Of a stretch of 64,000 bases of DNA, positions 32,752 to 44,072 are shown piece after piece. The notes beneath the pieces were generated by a model. That model was not told where the DNA came from. It saw only the letters and a program-made list of their open reading frames with translations, and made no database searches. This DNA comes from Heterocephalus glaber. Its lineage: Eukaryota > Chordata > Mammalia > Rodentia > Bathyergidae. Within the stretch, counting starts at the first letter, position 1. Each line of letters opens with the position of its first letter. The stretch is from the NCBI RefSeq assembly GCF_000247695.1, contig NW_004624734.1:14807608-14871607 (forward strand), given 5' to 3'. Made by a program: the position numbers and the translations under genes.

Positions 32752-33172
32752 AGTCCATGTTTTGTTGCTGTAACTGAATATAACAGTCTACATAATTATA
32801 AGGAATAGAGATTTACACACATATACTAATAAGCTAAAAAATAAATTAATTAGAAAAAAGAATAGAGGTTTATAGAGTTAAAATTCTGGAGGTAGGAAGT
32901 AGGGCATGGCACCAGCATCTGCTCAATATCTGGGCAGGACCTTCCTGTTGGGTCAAGACATGATGGAGTGCATTGCATGCCGGGACACAGTCAGCCTTTT
33001 AGAGAAAGAGCTTGCTTTGGTAGCAAAGTCACCACCTCTGTAACCCATTAACCCATCGTGAGGGCCAACTCCTCAGACCCAATCACTTCTTGAAGACTCC
33101 ACCTCCAAATATCATTAACATATGACTTTAGGGATTGTTTTCCAGAAGACGCATCCAAACTATAGCAGAGAA
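32752..33172 (-). mobile_element. MaLR-type LTR remnant
   Basis: GTTAGTCCATGTTTTGTTGC, AATAGAGGTTTATAGAGTTA, GTGAGGGCCAACTCCTCAGA, AATCACTTCTTGAAGACTCC, CACCTCCAAATATCATTAAC and CATCCAAACTATAGCAG follow a reversed MST/MLT1-type LTR. Confidence 0.7.
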
Positions 33173-33498
33173 TTGTTCCAATTATTTGTTCCTTTTTTTG
33201 TTTCAAAGAAGTGATTAGATTTCCTTTAGAATAATCCAGTTTTTTTAACTAAGCATATAATAATAAATTCTTAGCTATGTCTGTAATAAGGACTATATTT
33301 CTCTGCTTCCCTTATAGCTACATGTAGTCCTGTGACTGCATTCTGGAAAGGAGAATACAAGACATGTTGTATGCAACTATGGAGAAGTGTTGTTAAGATA
33401 GTGGCTATGTGTTTTTCCTTATCTTACTTTCTTTTCTGATGATGGGAATGGAGATACGTAGGTTAAAGAAAATTATGTTAAATTTCAGTGAAAGAGGA

Positions 33499-33600
33499 CT
33501 GGGGATTTAGCTCAGTGGCACCCCACCTGCCTTGCTAAGCGCAAGGTCCTGAGTTTGGTCCCCAGTACTAAAAAATAAAAATTAAAAATATATAAAAGAC
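33499..33600 (+). mobile_element. ID SINE with imperfect target duplication
   Basis: CTGGGGATTTAGCTCAGTGG, CACCCCACCTGCCTTGC, CGCAAGGTCCTGAGTTTGGT, CCCCAGTACTA then an A-rich tail. The flanks TTAAATTTCAGTGAAAGAGG (33478-33497) and TTAAATTTTAATGAAAGAAG (33601-33620) are a target duplication with a few changes, so it is older than the ID at 1017. Confidence 0.85.
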
Positions 33601-33779
33601 TTAAATTTTAATGAAAGAAGAACATGGGGAATGAGTGTATACCCTTAATGTCAGGTCCTAAACTTTTCCATTGTTAGTGAGTCATGCATGGCTGGGACAC
33701 TTTCATGTTTTTTTTTGTTTTGTTTTGTTTTTTGTAATCCCTAACAGATACTGAGATTATCCTCTTTGTTTACTTTAAA

Positions 33780-33905
33780 ATTCTTCTTGCTTCAGTGAAA
33801 TTTAAGAGCAATTTGACTTGTTCAGTACTGTATTCCAAATACCTAGAGAGTGGTCAGCTCGTAGTAAGTGCTAAGTGTTGATGGAATAAATGAATGAATG
33901 AGCAA
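33780..33905 (+). mobile_element. L2 LINE 3' end
   Basis: GTATTCCAAATACCTAGAGA, GTAGTAAGTGCTAAGTGTTG and AATAAATGAATGAATGAG give the L2 3' terminus with its TGAA repeats. Confidence 0.65.
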
Positions 33906-35745
33906 CAACAGGTTCAGGTGATTGCAAACTCAATGGTTTCATGGCAACAAGTGGTAGGAGGATGCTAAATCCTCTGGGTAGTATGGAAGAGCCCCTGTAG
34001 GTAGTGGTACCTAGTGATCATGGTCAAGGAAAGATGGGACAGAAAAGCTGCAGATGAGATGATAATGCCTTGACTGAATGTGGGGAAATACTGACACAAT
34101 ATATCTAGGGGTCAATTTATTCATGAATACATTTAAAACATCCCCTGGGATGCACAGTCATACTGGGTATTTAAGGAGACAAAACTGCATATGATAGACT
34201 TCCTGTGTCATTTGTCAGGGACAATGATCAAGTAAAATTTGAATTACTGTTGTTTTACCTAAGTCATCTGTGCCCAGCGGGTGGTTATGAGTGAACATTC
34301 AGGTTATAACCTTTATAATAAATACCTTGAAAGATAAACTCAGCTTCACTTCTAATTGTGTACAACTTGCTAGGTGCAGAATCTTGAAAGGTATTTTCTC
34401 TTATACCTGGCTCCTGTTTTCTTGCAAGCCCTGTATAAAGGGGAGCCTTTTTCACCCATCTTGGAGGTGGGTGGGAGATTCATTAAAATTATCTGCTTTA
34501 TTTGCTTCCTGCTTCTCCCATTCATTAATCACGGGGCTCAGCCTTTTTGTTAGCTGTCCCTTTTGCCTTACAGCTATCTGATTCACATGGTCTGCAGAGA
34601 TAATTCACAGTTAATACATGTTTGGTTTGATTCGGCTGTGAGTGTCTAAAGTGACCCATAGGGCAGCGGTGTGTATACAATGTGTGTGGGAGAAAAGTAG
34701 AGATAAAATACTCTGAGGAATTATAAAGTATAATAAATTATTTTGCGCTCCACCTGACTTCCTCTCATTCTCAGCATTCATATCATCATGTGAGGAGTGA
34801 TGAAGAGAAGTGAGGAAACTATAGGCATTTATGAATAATATTACTTAGTTCCCTTTAAATAATGCACCAGAGCTACTGCCAAAGCCAGAAAGGATGAAAG
34901 AAAGATACCAAAGGCGGCTGTGACTGTAATGCATTGAAAATTTGGAAATATAGAATAAGTTGCGAACAGAAGATTAAGAGGGAAAATTTGCCAATAAAGA
35001 AGATAGAAATATAGGCAGAAAATGACTTACTGTAAAAGCATACAGAAAATTAGGGGAATCACTTGAAGGGGATTTGCTGTATGTTATAGTACTATTAGTG
35101 CAAGTATTTTTACAAATTCTTCTCCAAATATAAGACGAATTTATTACTCCTTAAAATCCTTGAAGTGTACAGCATTGATTTTCTTGTTGTCAATGTATGT
35201 TTGTGATTTTCCATCTTCAATAAATCTCTCTGGAAGTAAGTCATTGCGTTCTTGGATTTTCTCTGCTGAAAAAATGTTTTCTGATTTCTTGGTGAAAGAA
35301 ATGGAGACACAGTGATTTTGAAACATATGGGTAATATGACTATTGAATCCAAATTGCTCTAGGCATTTGCAAAAATGGATAGATTTGTCTGGTTATAAAA
35401 GGAGCATTGAATATTGTACAAAAAATTCAGTTACTTTTTAGGTGAATAGTCCAGAGAGATTAAATTACTTAGCCTATGATCATTCTGTGCTCATTAGACT
35501 CCAAGGTCAAGATGAGGTTTTTGGCTTTTGATTTCTAATATGAAATTTCTTTAATGATAAACTGAGCCTCTCTGCCACAGTCACTCCTATTAAAGCCCTA
35601 CCTAATCTTATAATTCAGATTTTCCACTCTAATATCTGAAAAAAATAATGTATGAAAGTGCATATCTTTTTGTGGTGTACAAAAATTGAGCACCAAAAAA
35701 AAAAAGAGAAAAATTATAGAGAGCTAGCTCAAAGAAATTTGATTG
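33906..35745. other. No recognised feature
   Basis: About 1.8 kb of AT-rich sequence. Open frames at 34291-34581 (plus, 96 codons) and 35352-35110 (minus, 80 codons) have no recognisable domains. Confidence 0.3.
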
Positions 35746-35749
35746 GTGA

Positions 35750-36035
35750 ATTAGTTAGCTTTTCCGACTGAGACATAATACCCAACATCCACAACTTAAA
35801 AGAGGAGAGGTTTATATTGGCCCGTGGATTCAGGAGATTCAGTCCACGGTAAGCTGAGTCCAAGATAGAAACATCATAGCTGAAGGACATGGTGGAGGAA
35901 ATCTGCTTAGACCACAGAGGCCAGGAAGCAGAACAGGGGAACATTGTCAAAGAGGAAGGAACCAAAAACCATGCATAGTACCCAAGGTCATGCCTCCATA
36001 ACCCAGCCAGACACACCCAGTAGTGTGCTTAACTT
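35750..36035 (-). mobile_element. LTR remnant of MaLR/ERVL type
   Basis: TTAGTTAGCTTTTCCGACTG, AGACATAATACCCAACATCC, GAGGTTTATATTGGCCCGTG, GAAACATCATAGCTGAAGGA, CATGGTGGAGGAAATCTGC and GGCCAGGAAGCAGAACAG show the reversed layout of the LTR family present forward at 37213-37497. Confidence 0.7.
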
Positions 36036-36284
36036 ATCCCCTAGGTGACTCTCAAGCCAATAATGTTGACACAATTCAGCTTTACTACAATTGGGAAGCC
36101 TTGGATATTGATAGGCAATTTACTTTAGGTTTATGAATATTTGTTTCCTCTGACATGTCAAGAATTGATAGAACCTAGTTATATTTTGAGGCTAAATGTG
36201 TAGTCTTTCATGAGTTGCAAAGAGTAAAATTTTCCAAATTATAATTTTTATAAATAGTATTACTTTGTCTCCTATAGATTCTGA

Positions 36285-36470
36285 GGTCAATATTGTAATG
36301 TGGCCTAGTGACATTTCAGTCAACAAAGGACTGTCTATATGATGGTGGTCTCATAAGATTATATCACCTAGTGATGTCATAGCCAATTTTGATTAAATAT
36401 GCTTTATTGTGTTTGCACATTTATCAGAATGCAGCCATGTTGTTAAGTGATACATAACTGAACATGACTT
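36285..36470 (+). mobile_element. Old DNA-transposon remnant
   Basis: CATTTCAGTCAACAAAGGAC, TGTCTATATGATGGTGGTCT, CATAAGATTATATCACCTAG and GTTAAGTGATACATAACTG carry both ends of the family whose 3' part is at 20730-21008. Internally deleted. Confidence 0.5.
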
Positions 36471-36654
36471 GCACAAATGTAATGCATTCAAATATCTTTG
36501 CATTAAATTTTTCTTAATCTGTTTAATAATAAACCAATTGTGTGCCAGTTTCTGTGCCTTCTAAGCAACATAAAATTGCCTTGATTTTAGTTCTTATTAC
36601 AGAAAGTATAGGAAATTGAAAGAAAGAAATGGAAGAGAGAGTCATTAGTTTAAA

Positions 36655-36750
36655 ACTTTCTAGAATAGACTTCATTCATTCATACATACATTAATTCATT
36701 CAACATTTATTTTCAGTACCTAGTTTCTCCTTTATGGAGCTTATCAAACT
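36655..36750 (-). mobile_element. L2 3' end, reverse
   Basis: TTCATTCATTCATACATACA, TTCAACATTTATTTTCAGTA, CTTTATGGAGCTTATCAAAC follow the reversed L2 terminus. Confidence 0.6.
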
Positions 36751-36754
36751 TAGT

Positions 36755-37030
36755 TATTTTCTCATTGCTGGGACTCAATACTTGGCACCAATAATTTGAA
36801 GGAGGATAGATTTATTTTGGCTCATTTTTTTATAGGTTTTAGTCTATAGATTACTGGATCCAGAGCAGAAGTGGCCTGGGGGAAGGGCCTTCTTTGGACC
36901 AAAGCTGCTCATGTAATGGAGGCTGGTAAGTAGAGAGAGAGAAGCTGAGGCAAGGAAGTCCAACTTCCAGGTCCAACTCCTCTGACCAGACCCCACAGCT
37001 GTCTCACTCTCATGATTCAGGCACCTTCCC
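36755..37030 (-). mobile_element. MaLR-type LTR remnant
   Basis: TTTATTTTGGCTCATTTTTT, GCAGAAGTGGCCTGGGGG, AAGCTGCTCATGTAATGGAG and a clipped 3' portion follow the same reversed family as 10566. Confidence 0.55.
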
Positions 37031-37212
37031 AAAGCCCTGCCTAGCACACAAAGCTTGGAGGATATGAAGATATAATTATAGCACCTTGTGTGGATGGAAG
37101 GCATTGAATAAGTCAAGAAAAATCCATATGAAGGAAAGGAAAGGAGAAGTCCTGATGGACAGAGTACTTGATTATACCTATTTTTCTTTTTGATTAGGAA
37201 GCCGAGACTCTG

Positions 37213-37497
37213 ACAGTTAAGCATGATTGTGTCAAGTTTATTGGGTCAGGAGCCATTTGGGGGATTGGTGGAACATATTTCTGGGCATGTCTGGGTGAGC
37301 CATGGAGGAGTGACCTTGGGTAGTATAACTAGTACTATGCCTCTTCCTCTCAGCTGCTGTTCCCCTGGTCTGCATCCTGACCAAAATGAGCTAAGCTGGA
37401 ACCAAAAACCTCTGAAACCATGAGCCAAATTAAACTTCTTCTCCTTTAATGTGTGGATGTTGGGTATTATGTCTCAGTGACAGAAAAGCTAATACAG
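37213..37497 (+). mobile_element. LTR remnant of MaLR/ERVL type
   Basis: The 3' part reads GAGCTAAGCTGGAACC, AAACCATGAGCCAAATTAAA, GGATGTTGGGTATTATGTCT, CAGTGACAGAAAAGCTAATA. It is the forward relative of 35750-36035. A short piece of reversed MIR-like sequence lies just before it (37150-37212). Confidence 0.65.
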
Positions 37498-38850
37498 AAG
37501 CTCAGGAAGGCTAAGATGCAAGTAAGTCAGAAAAATAGCTTTAGATCCAGCTCTGTCTGAATTCAAAACCTATTCCTCTACTTCCAGCATTTTCACTTCA
37601 CCATGAGGGCACTATCCTAGGTTCTGAACAAGCAAAAGATTTGAAGCTACAGTCTACAGTCTTGTTGCAGAAAAGGGAAAAGCAGTGTAGGCTGATCTCA
37701 GACAACAATTTGTGAGTCACCACATCAATGAAACTGTGGGCTGTGGTTGAAAAATATGTATGCAGATGGGGCCTTGGAGGATGTGTAGGTTTTAAGCAAA
37801 TGGATTGGTTGGAAGATGGGAGAGGGAGCACATTTCACGCAGAACAGCTAGAATTGCAGAGTAATTTGACTGAGCTATAGTAGAATCTATGAGGAGAGTG
37901 GAGGGAAAGAAAATTGAGAAGTTTTTCAGATCCTGAATAGTTAGGATTAGAATTTGGATTTAGAATGTAGTTTAAGGGGTCAGAAGACTTTTTTAAAACT
38001 AGAGATGATATTAGGGGTTCCTCTCCTCACAATCTCTAATGCAACCACTTAACTTTGAGGCGATAGTACAAAATTAATTATAGATAATAGGGAAAGGAGC
38101 AGGTACAACTGTGTTCCCATAAAACTCCACCAATCCCTGTAATAGTTAATGGCGATAAGTTCAAAGATTTTAAGCCATAAATTTACAAGTCAGAATCTGG
38201 AGAACTGTGATGTTAGAACAGTGGTGTTAGTAATGAGAAAGAGAGAACTAGTGATAGTCAGGATAATCAACTGGAAGATTTTTCCAGTGAGGATTTTCCA
38301 AGTATTAAGAAAATATGGGCAGAAAGAGGGAAAAATGTTCTAAAATTGAAGACACTAGAAAATAAAAGCATGTTTAAATTTCCAAAGTTTTCAGATATAT
38401 GAAATCATTGCGGTAAAATTCTTAAAACATAAAATATGACATATAAATAGCAAGTGATCAAAAATTATGAAGGAGGTATCAAAGGAAATAATTAGAATTT
38501 TAGTCATCAAAAACAATTATTGAAGTGTAAAACTCCATGAATGAAGTAGCTCAGAGATAGTTGAAGGGATTATTAGTGACTAATGAAATTATCCAAAGGA
38601 GAGCAAGACAAGACTAGAGAATGGAAAAATGTGAAAAAAAGCAAAGAGCCATGAAAGAGATTTTAAGGAAGTTTATAGTTCCTTAATTCAGATGAAAAAA
38701 TTGGGAATGTGGAGAGATGATAATCTGAAAGGTAGTGGTTGCGAAGCATGACATTAGTAGCACACTATAGAGACAAGCATCCAGAAAATGTGAAATTTCA
38801 GAAAACCCAAAGCAAAAAGACCATAATAATAAAAGAAAAACCTACAACAA
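37498..38850. other. No recognised feature
   Basis: About 1.35 kb of A-rich sequence without repeat or gene I can name. Confidence 0.3.
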
Positions 38851-38896
38851 ATTCCATTGTGTTTGGAAATGATTCCATTTTCAAACACAATGGAAT
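38851..38896. repeat. Near-perfect 20-bp inverted repeat (hairpin)
   Basis: The arm at 38851-38870 pairs with 38877-38896 over 20 positions, with a single G-T wobble, around a 6-base loop (GATTCC at 38871-38876). Arms contain ATTCCATTGTGTTTG and its exact complement. I do not recognise it as a known miRNA hairpin or MITE. Confidence 0.9.
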
Positions 38897-39164
38897 CCAG
38901 AGGAATTGGATTGCTCCACAGTTCTAAAAGAAAATAGCTGTCAACTAAGACTTGTGAAGAGAGTATATTGATCAAGAACAATGATACAATATAAGCATTT
39001 CTAGGTTTAAAAAGTAAATCGTGGAAGAGCTTACCTTCACTAAAGAAACTTTTTATTAAAGTTTTTTTAAAAAATAAAGTTGAGTTGAATTTGAATCACA
39101 AATTGAGCTCTCACTGGTTGGATGTCTTTGATGACTTTGATGACTTTGGTGATTTTGGTGTTTC

Positions 39165-39310
39165 TCTTTCTCAGGGTCACAACTTCAAGCCCAGCCTGAG
39201 ATACTAAGTGACTTAGCAAGACCTTGTCTCAAAATGGATAATTAAAAAAATAAAGAGCTGGAGATATAGCTCATTGTGAAGGCTCTGGGTTTAATCTCGA
39301 GACCAGAAAA
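39165..39310 (+). mobile_element. B1-dID-type SINE, 5'-truncated
   Basis: AACTTCAAGCCCAGCCTGAG, TGACTTAGCAAGACCTTGTC, TCAAAATGGATAATTAAAAA, then an ID half, GCTGGAGATATAGCTCATTG. The short GATGACTTT direct repeats at 39126-39155 precede it. Confidence 0.7.
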
Positions 39311-39649
39311 AAAAATTCTGAAATGAATATAGCATTGACTTCACATCAAGTGTCTAGAATAGTTCCTAGAGAGGAGGCAATGTGTTTGTAGACAATGAGA
39401 GGCAGAGCCATGGAGTCATGGAAGAGAAATAACTCATGCATGACTACCTCACAGCTCCCTGTTCTCATGTAGAGAATAAAGTAAATCTATGAGTATCTGC
39501 ATTGAGTGGGATTCAGTTGAACTGGCCAGCCTCTTTGAATTTTAGGCTCACAGACCTTGGCAGAAAAAAAGAAGATATGAAATGGATTAAGCAAACAAAT
39601 AATTATTAGCTTGTCATCAAATGTGTTCCATAATTTGATGTTTTTGTAC

Positions 39650-40060
39650 CTATTCAACTCCATTGCCTTTTAATCTCCTACATAAATTGTCTCCTCATCT
39701 TTTGCTCTGCCAAATACACTACTCTCATTCAGAATTTAGGTCTTTTTCTTCTCTTTCTGTATGTATAGTGTCCATTTACTCCTTCCAGTATAATCTTCCT
39801 TCCCATTGCAGGCTCAAACATCACTTTTCCTGCTAGGATTTAACCAGAAACTCCTTTTCATCTTCAATATTTTCCTCACTTTTGACAACTCTTTCCTTGA
39901 GCACATGGTTTGCATGCCCTCATTTATTCCACAAATGCTGTTTTATCCTCCAAATAAAGTATAGAGTACACAGATGAGGGAACATAATTTGCTCTTTTTT
40001 CTGTTGGTGATGATGCTGTGCATATAATAGGAACTCAATCAATGAAAGAATGTGTGTGTA
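39650..40060 (+). mobile_element. L2 LINE 3' fragment
   Basis: CTCCTTCCAGTATAATCTTC, CAGGCTCAAACATCACTTTT, CTAGGATTTAACCAGAAACT, CATAATAGGAACTCAATCAA then TGAAAGAATG give the L2 ORF2 end and 3' terminus. Confidence 0.6.
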
Positions 40061-43000
40061 CAAGTTTTAGTTTAAGATGAATTCTTCAGGATGAAGAGTG
40101 TTTACATATAAAGGATTATTCATTAGAGGCTAGTGGAACACACCATTTGTTTCTAGATCATAAGTCATCTTATGAGGTCTCATTAGTCTACCAATTTGTC
40201 ACCAGACTTTAAAGGTTATTTGGTTTAAATACCATTAAACTTTTTAATGGAAGAATAACCTGTCCCCAGCCTCTTTAATAATGGTTTAATAATCATTTCT
40301 TTCTCTTTATGTATAAATAATTGTGCAACATATTTCAAGTGAAAGAAGAAGTGTGTAGTAATACAAGCCCCTGTAATTACCATGAACTCTTTATTATATT
40401 TATCAACAATTTATTACCTCTCAGTCCTAAAAATAATCTCACCAATTAGATAAACATTTAAGACTACTGAAAAATAATCATAGCACCCTTATTCATTGTT
40501 TTTCTAATTAAAAAGACACAGTGAGACACTGGTTAGAGTATACATAACAATTTACAGTTATATGAGAATAGAGAATTTGAAGATGTTTCTCAATAAATAT
40601 TGATATGGGTATTTTGTCCCCTTTTCCCAGCACAATTTGCTTTCTCCTATCCAGGTACTTGATAGAGAGAGCTTTCCATTTAGAAAGAATAGAATTGATA
40701 TGTAAGAATCATGTCTTCTTTTGGTGAAACATTCTAGGATTTTAACACAAGACTATTAGACATATTGTCTATAATGTCAAACATAGACTTAAAATAATTG
40801 TTAAGAATTTGAGTGACTTCACATTTAGCTGAAACAGTCTGCCAAATTTCTTATTAAATAGCTGGTGGCAGATTTCAAAAGATTTGGGTCTGGCCTTTTA
40901 GTTTTTTCACTGTAGTTGAATCATTTAATCAAATTTTATACAACTCTGGGCTATAGAGCAGTGAAATGTAAAGCACATATTGCTCATTAGAAACAAATGA
41001 AAAAGTCATCAGCCTTGAGGCACAGCCATTTACATTAAATATCTGTATAAAATGCTACCAGAGACATTGGGTCTAGATTGCCTTAATCTGTGAGATAGCC
41101 AATTTAAGAGATTTAAAAAATATATAGTCTATTTCAAACTACTAGTATTTTCATGGTACAAATGAATAAAAAAGCCAATGAAAGGAAACTCAAAAAGCAT
41201 ATTTTACTTTTTATCAGCTATATGAGTGTCCCATTATAATTTAGGATTTTGTTGGTGCTATTCTTTAAAGAAACTTAATTGTGGAACAGAATAAAGATTA
41301 CTTCCTCACCCTATTTGGTCTTATCAAAACCGAAACATTTGAAATTTAACACAAGACACAAGATACTTAGAATATACTACAAATTGCTCACTGTACAATT
41401 AATTTTTGGTGATTAATCTCCAATCAAAAAAAATTAAAGAAACAACAACTGTACTATGGAAAATAAAATAAGTGGCCCATGAGTAAGGAAGTATTTCTTT
41501 TTATTTCACCTCTGATTGTAATCTCCATGAGATTACTCAGGGACCATTGTATCTCCAGTGGCTGGGTTACTCAGAAGCTCTTACACTCACTAGAGTGTAA
41601 GATGGCTCTGTGGTAACTAGTTACACTATGAAAATTCAAAGTGTTTAGTGGTTGGAATAAAATCTAGAGAAAATATTTTTTTCTACGAAAGTATGCTGAT
41701 CAGCTATCAGTAATTGTGCATATCAAAATAATCCTTGCCTAGCATGGATCATGTTTTGTAATACGCATGTAGACATCCCTGTGTATACTTTCTACCCATG
41801 AAGTATGGAGGGAAGATAGTTCTAACTTTTAGATTAGTTTTGAGGAACATTCTTTTGGTTATTTATGCATTCGTTCAATGTGTCAAAATAGAAAAATTAC
41901 TTCTGTCTTTTCTACCAACGAATTCCAGACACAGAGAAGAGAAACACATGGACATATTTACAATAAAGTGCAACTTCATCAGTAGAATCCTTTACAGGCA
42001 CAGACATTGCCTAGAGGAAGAGAGAGGGATTAATTTACCAGGGTTTGGGGGGAAGATTCATAGAAGCTTAACAGAGGGATTCAAGCTTGGGTGGAATTTG
42101 GATGACCCAATAAGAAAATCAGGAATGTGAGGATTTTCAGAGAGCAGGAACACATGCTCCAAATCATACAGGTGTTAAAAACTTCAGCATCCTCCTTCTG
42201 AAGAGTATAAAGAATGTCGTGTTATGGGAGAACATGTGAGTGTGTGTGGGGTGGAGAGTTGTGCTGCAGGGGATCAGAGTGAGAAACAGAACAAACTGTG
42301 TAACATAACAAATAACATACACTTGTGAGTTGCCAAGAAGGTGGCACTTACTGGTAGGTATGGGAACTAAAGAATACTCTTAAAGGAGGGTGGCTTGCCT
42401 AAGTTAACATTTACATACAGATTTTTATTCCTTCATATTTCTATACTATTTTTGACTCACTATCACTTTGGAAGGTAATATGAAAACTCTATCTGTATTT
42501 TCTCAGATCATTTTAATGATTTATTTTTAAATATATTTTTGACTCAATATATAAAGATTGTATTATGGAATTCATCATAAAAATTTAAAGCATATATAAT
42601 TACTGGATTATAGATTATTGTTACATATTAAATAATGAAGTATTAAATTATAAAAAGTTGAGTACAGTTGCTCATTTAACAAGTAATATGTAGCTTTTGT
42701 TAGAGAACATTGTTTGTAGATAAGTCATTTGTCAACAAATCAATTTCTAAATTACATTCATTTTGTTTCATGTTGGCAAATAATATATGTTAAAAAGTCT
42801 CTTGAAATAGAAATATATATGGCAGCATCAAAAGAGACCTAAATTATTTTTATCAAATAATATTTGAAAAGATTAATTTTCATGCTAAAACCTCAAATAT
42901 AGTATTTTCATGTTTTGTTTCTACATAAAAATGGCTTTTTGCAGGCATTCTAGCCTAATTAAAGCATTTCAAATGCAGATAATTATTACTTCTCATAAAT

Positions 43001-43400
43001 TAAAAATCAAGTCAGGTTTCATGATTGCATTTTATAACAGAAAAGGCCTTTTAAGGTGTGATCTAAGTTTTTGATTTGATACTGGAACTTATATATTTAA
43101 TGTTGTTAATCTGGAAAAAAGTTTTCTGGTTCTCCTAAATTTGCATTTAATCTTTTAATTTTAACTAATGAGTATGTATTAAAGTATCTAGCCCCCAAAT
43201 AATAATCTATAGCAAACCATGCAGAATTCTCTCATCCGTGGAATTTCTGGTACACAGTAGTAGATGCTAGTAGAAGGAAGAAAACTACAAAATAACAATA
43301 AGGAAACATATCTCAAAGAAGGTTTTAAATTCAAATGAATAACGTAATTAGACACGTCTGGGATCAAGAAGATTCTCAACAAATGTTATCTCCTCTTAGG
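40061..43400. other. Long AT-rich, repeat-poor stretch
   Basis: About 3.3 kb without a repeat I can name or an open frame of substance apart from a 110-codon plus frame (41798-42130) lacking any known domain. It could be old neutral sequence or hold conserved noncoding elements. Confidence 0.35.
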
Positions 43401-43499
43401 AATTGAACTGTGGCTCCCCAAATTTGTTTGCTGAAGTCCTAACCCTTAATATTTTCCTTGGAGGCAAAGTGTTTGGAGAATTATTCAAGTTAAAATGAG

Positions 43500-43650
43500 A
43501 TTATTAAGTGTATTAACTATTGTTGTTCTTTAATTGATTTGTTGTGAAATGTTGCTTTAGTTTTTCGTAGAAGTAAGAAGAGTGTTTTTAAAAAAATGTT
43601 TTCTGTATTAATAGCTACTTGTATTACATTGAAATGAAACCAAAATTTTA
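43500..43650. mobile_element. Unidentified 151-bp insertion in MLT1
   Basis: An AT-rich block flanked by the perfect 8-bp direct repeat AAAATGAG (43492-43499 and 43651-43658). An 8-bp duplication fits hAT transposons, but its ends (ATTATTAAG and AAAATTTTA) do not form a hAT-like inverted repeat. It has no poly(A) tail and no SINE promoter boxes. Confidence 0.5.
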
Positions 43651-43664
43651 AAAATGAGGTCACT

Positions 43665-43757
43665 GGGGCCAGGGATTTAGCTCAGTGCTTTCGCCGCCTG
43701 CTGCGCAAGTGCAAGGACCAGAGTTCGATCTCCGGTACCAAAAAAAAAAAAAAAAAA
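43665..43757 (+). mobile_element. ID SINE in MLT1
   Basis: GGGGCCAGGGATTTAGCTCA, TTTCGCCGCCTGCTGCGC, GCAAGGACCAGAGTTCGATC, CCGGTACC and an A tail of about 19. The duplication GAGGTCACT (43656-43664) and GAGGTCATT (43758-43766) differs at one base. The intact body and long A tail make it one of the youngest insertions in the window. Confidence 0.9.
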
Positions 43758-44072
43758 GAGGTCATTAAGGTGGGCTTTAATGAGGATGAATGGTCTTCTT
43801 GCAGAAGGAGAAATTTGGAAATAGAACATGCTATGTGAACAGTAGAACAAAAGGCAGAGTAATACTTCTTTAAGTCAAAGAGCATCACAGATTCCCCAGT
43901 AGAAGCCAGGCAAGAGGCACGGAACAAATTCTTCCTCAAATGCCTCAGAAGGAACCAACTTGTTGACACCAGTCAAATTTCCAGCCTTCACAACAGTGGG
44001 ATAATAAGTATCTCTTGTTTAAGCCACTCAGTTTGTGGCTGTTTTCTATGGCAGCCCTAGGAAATACTACGT

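Larger units (their letters stand above)
43401..44072 (+). mobile_element. MLT1-like LTR with two later insertions
   Basis: LTR parts are GGAATTGAACTGTGGCTCCC to TTAAAATGAG (43401-43499), then GTCATTAAGGTGGGCTTTAA to CTATGGCAGCCCTAGGAAAT (43761-44072). The MLT1 sequence is continuous once the 43500-43650 block and the ID at 43665-43757 are removed. No gene. Confidence 0.8.

Noticed and set aside
33499..33570. tRNA-like sequence with A and B boxes
   Set aside because: It is an ID SINE with an A tail and target duplication, not a tRNA gene. The same applies at 43665 and 52207.
37223..37428. Two opposed frames of 60-66 codons
   Set aside because: They fall within a MaLR/ERVL-type LTR, which carries no gene.
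41798..42130. 110-codon frame as a possible gene
   Set aside because: No recognised domain, no splice or promoter context, and such a length is expected by chance in 64 kb.
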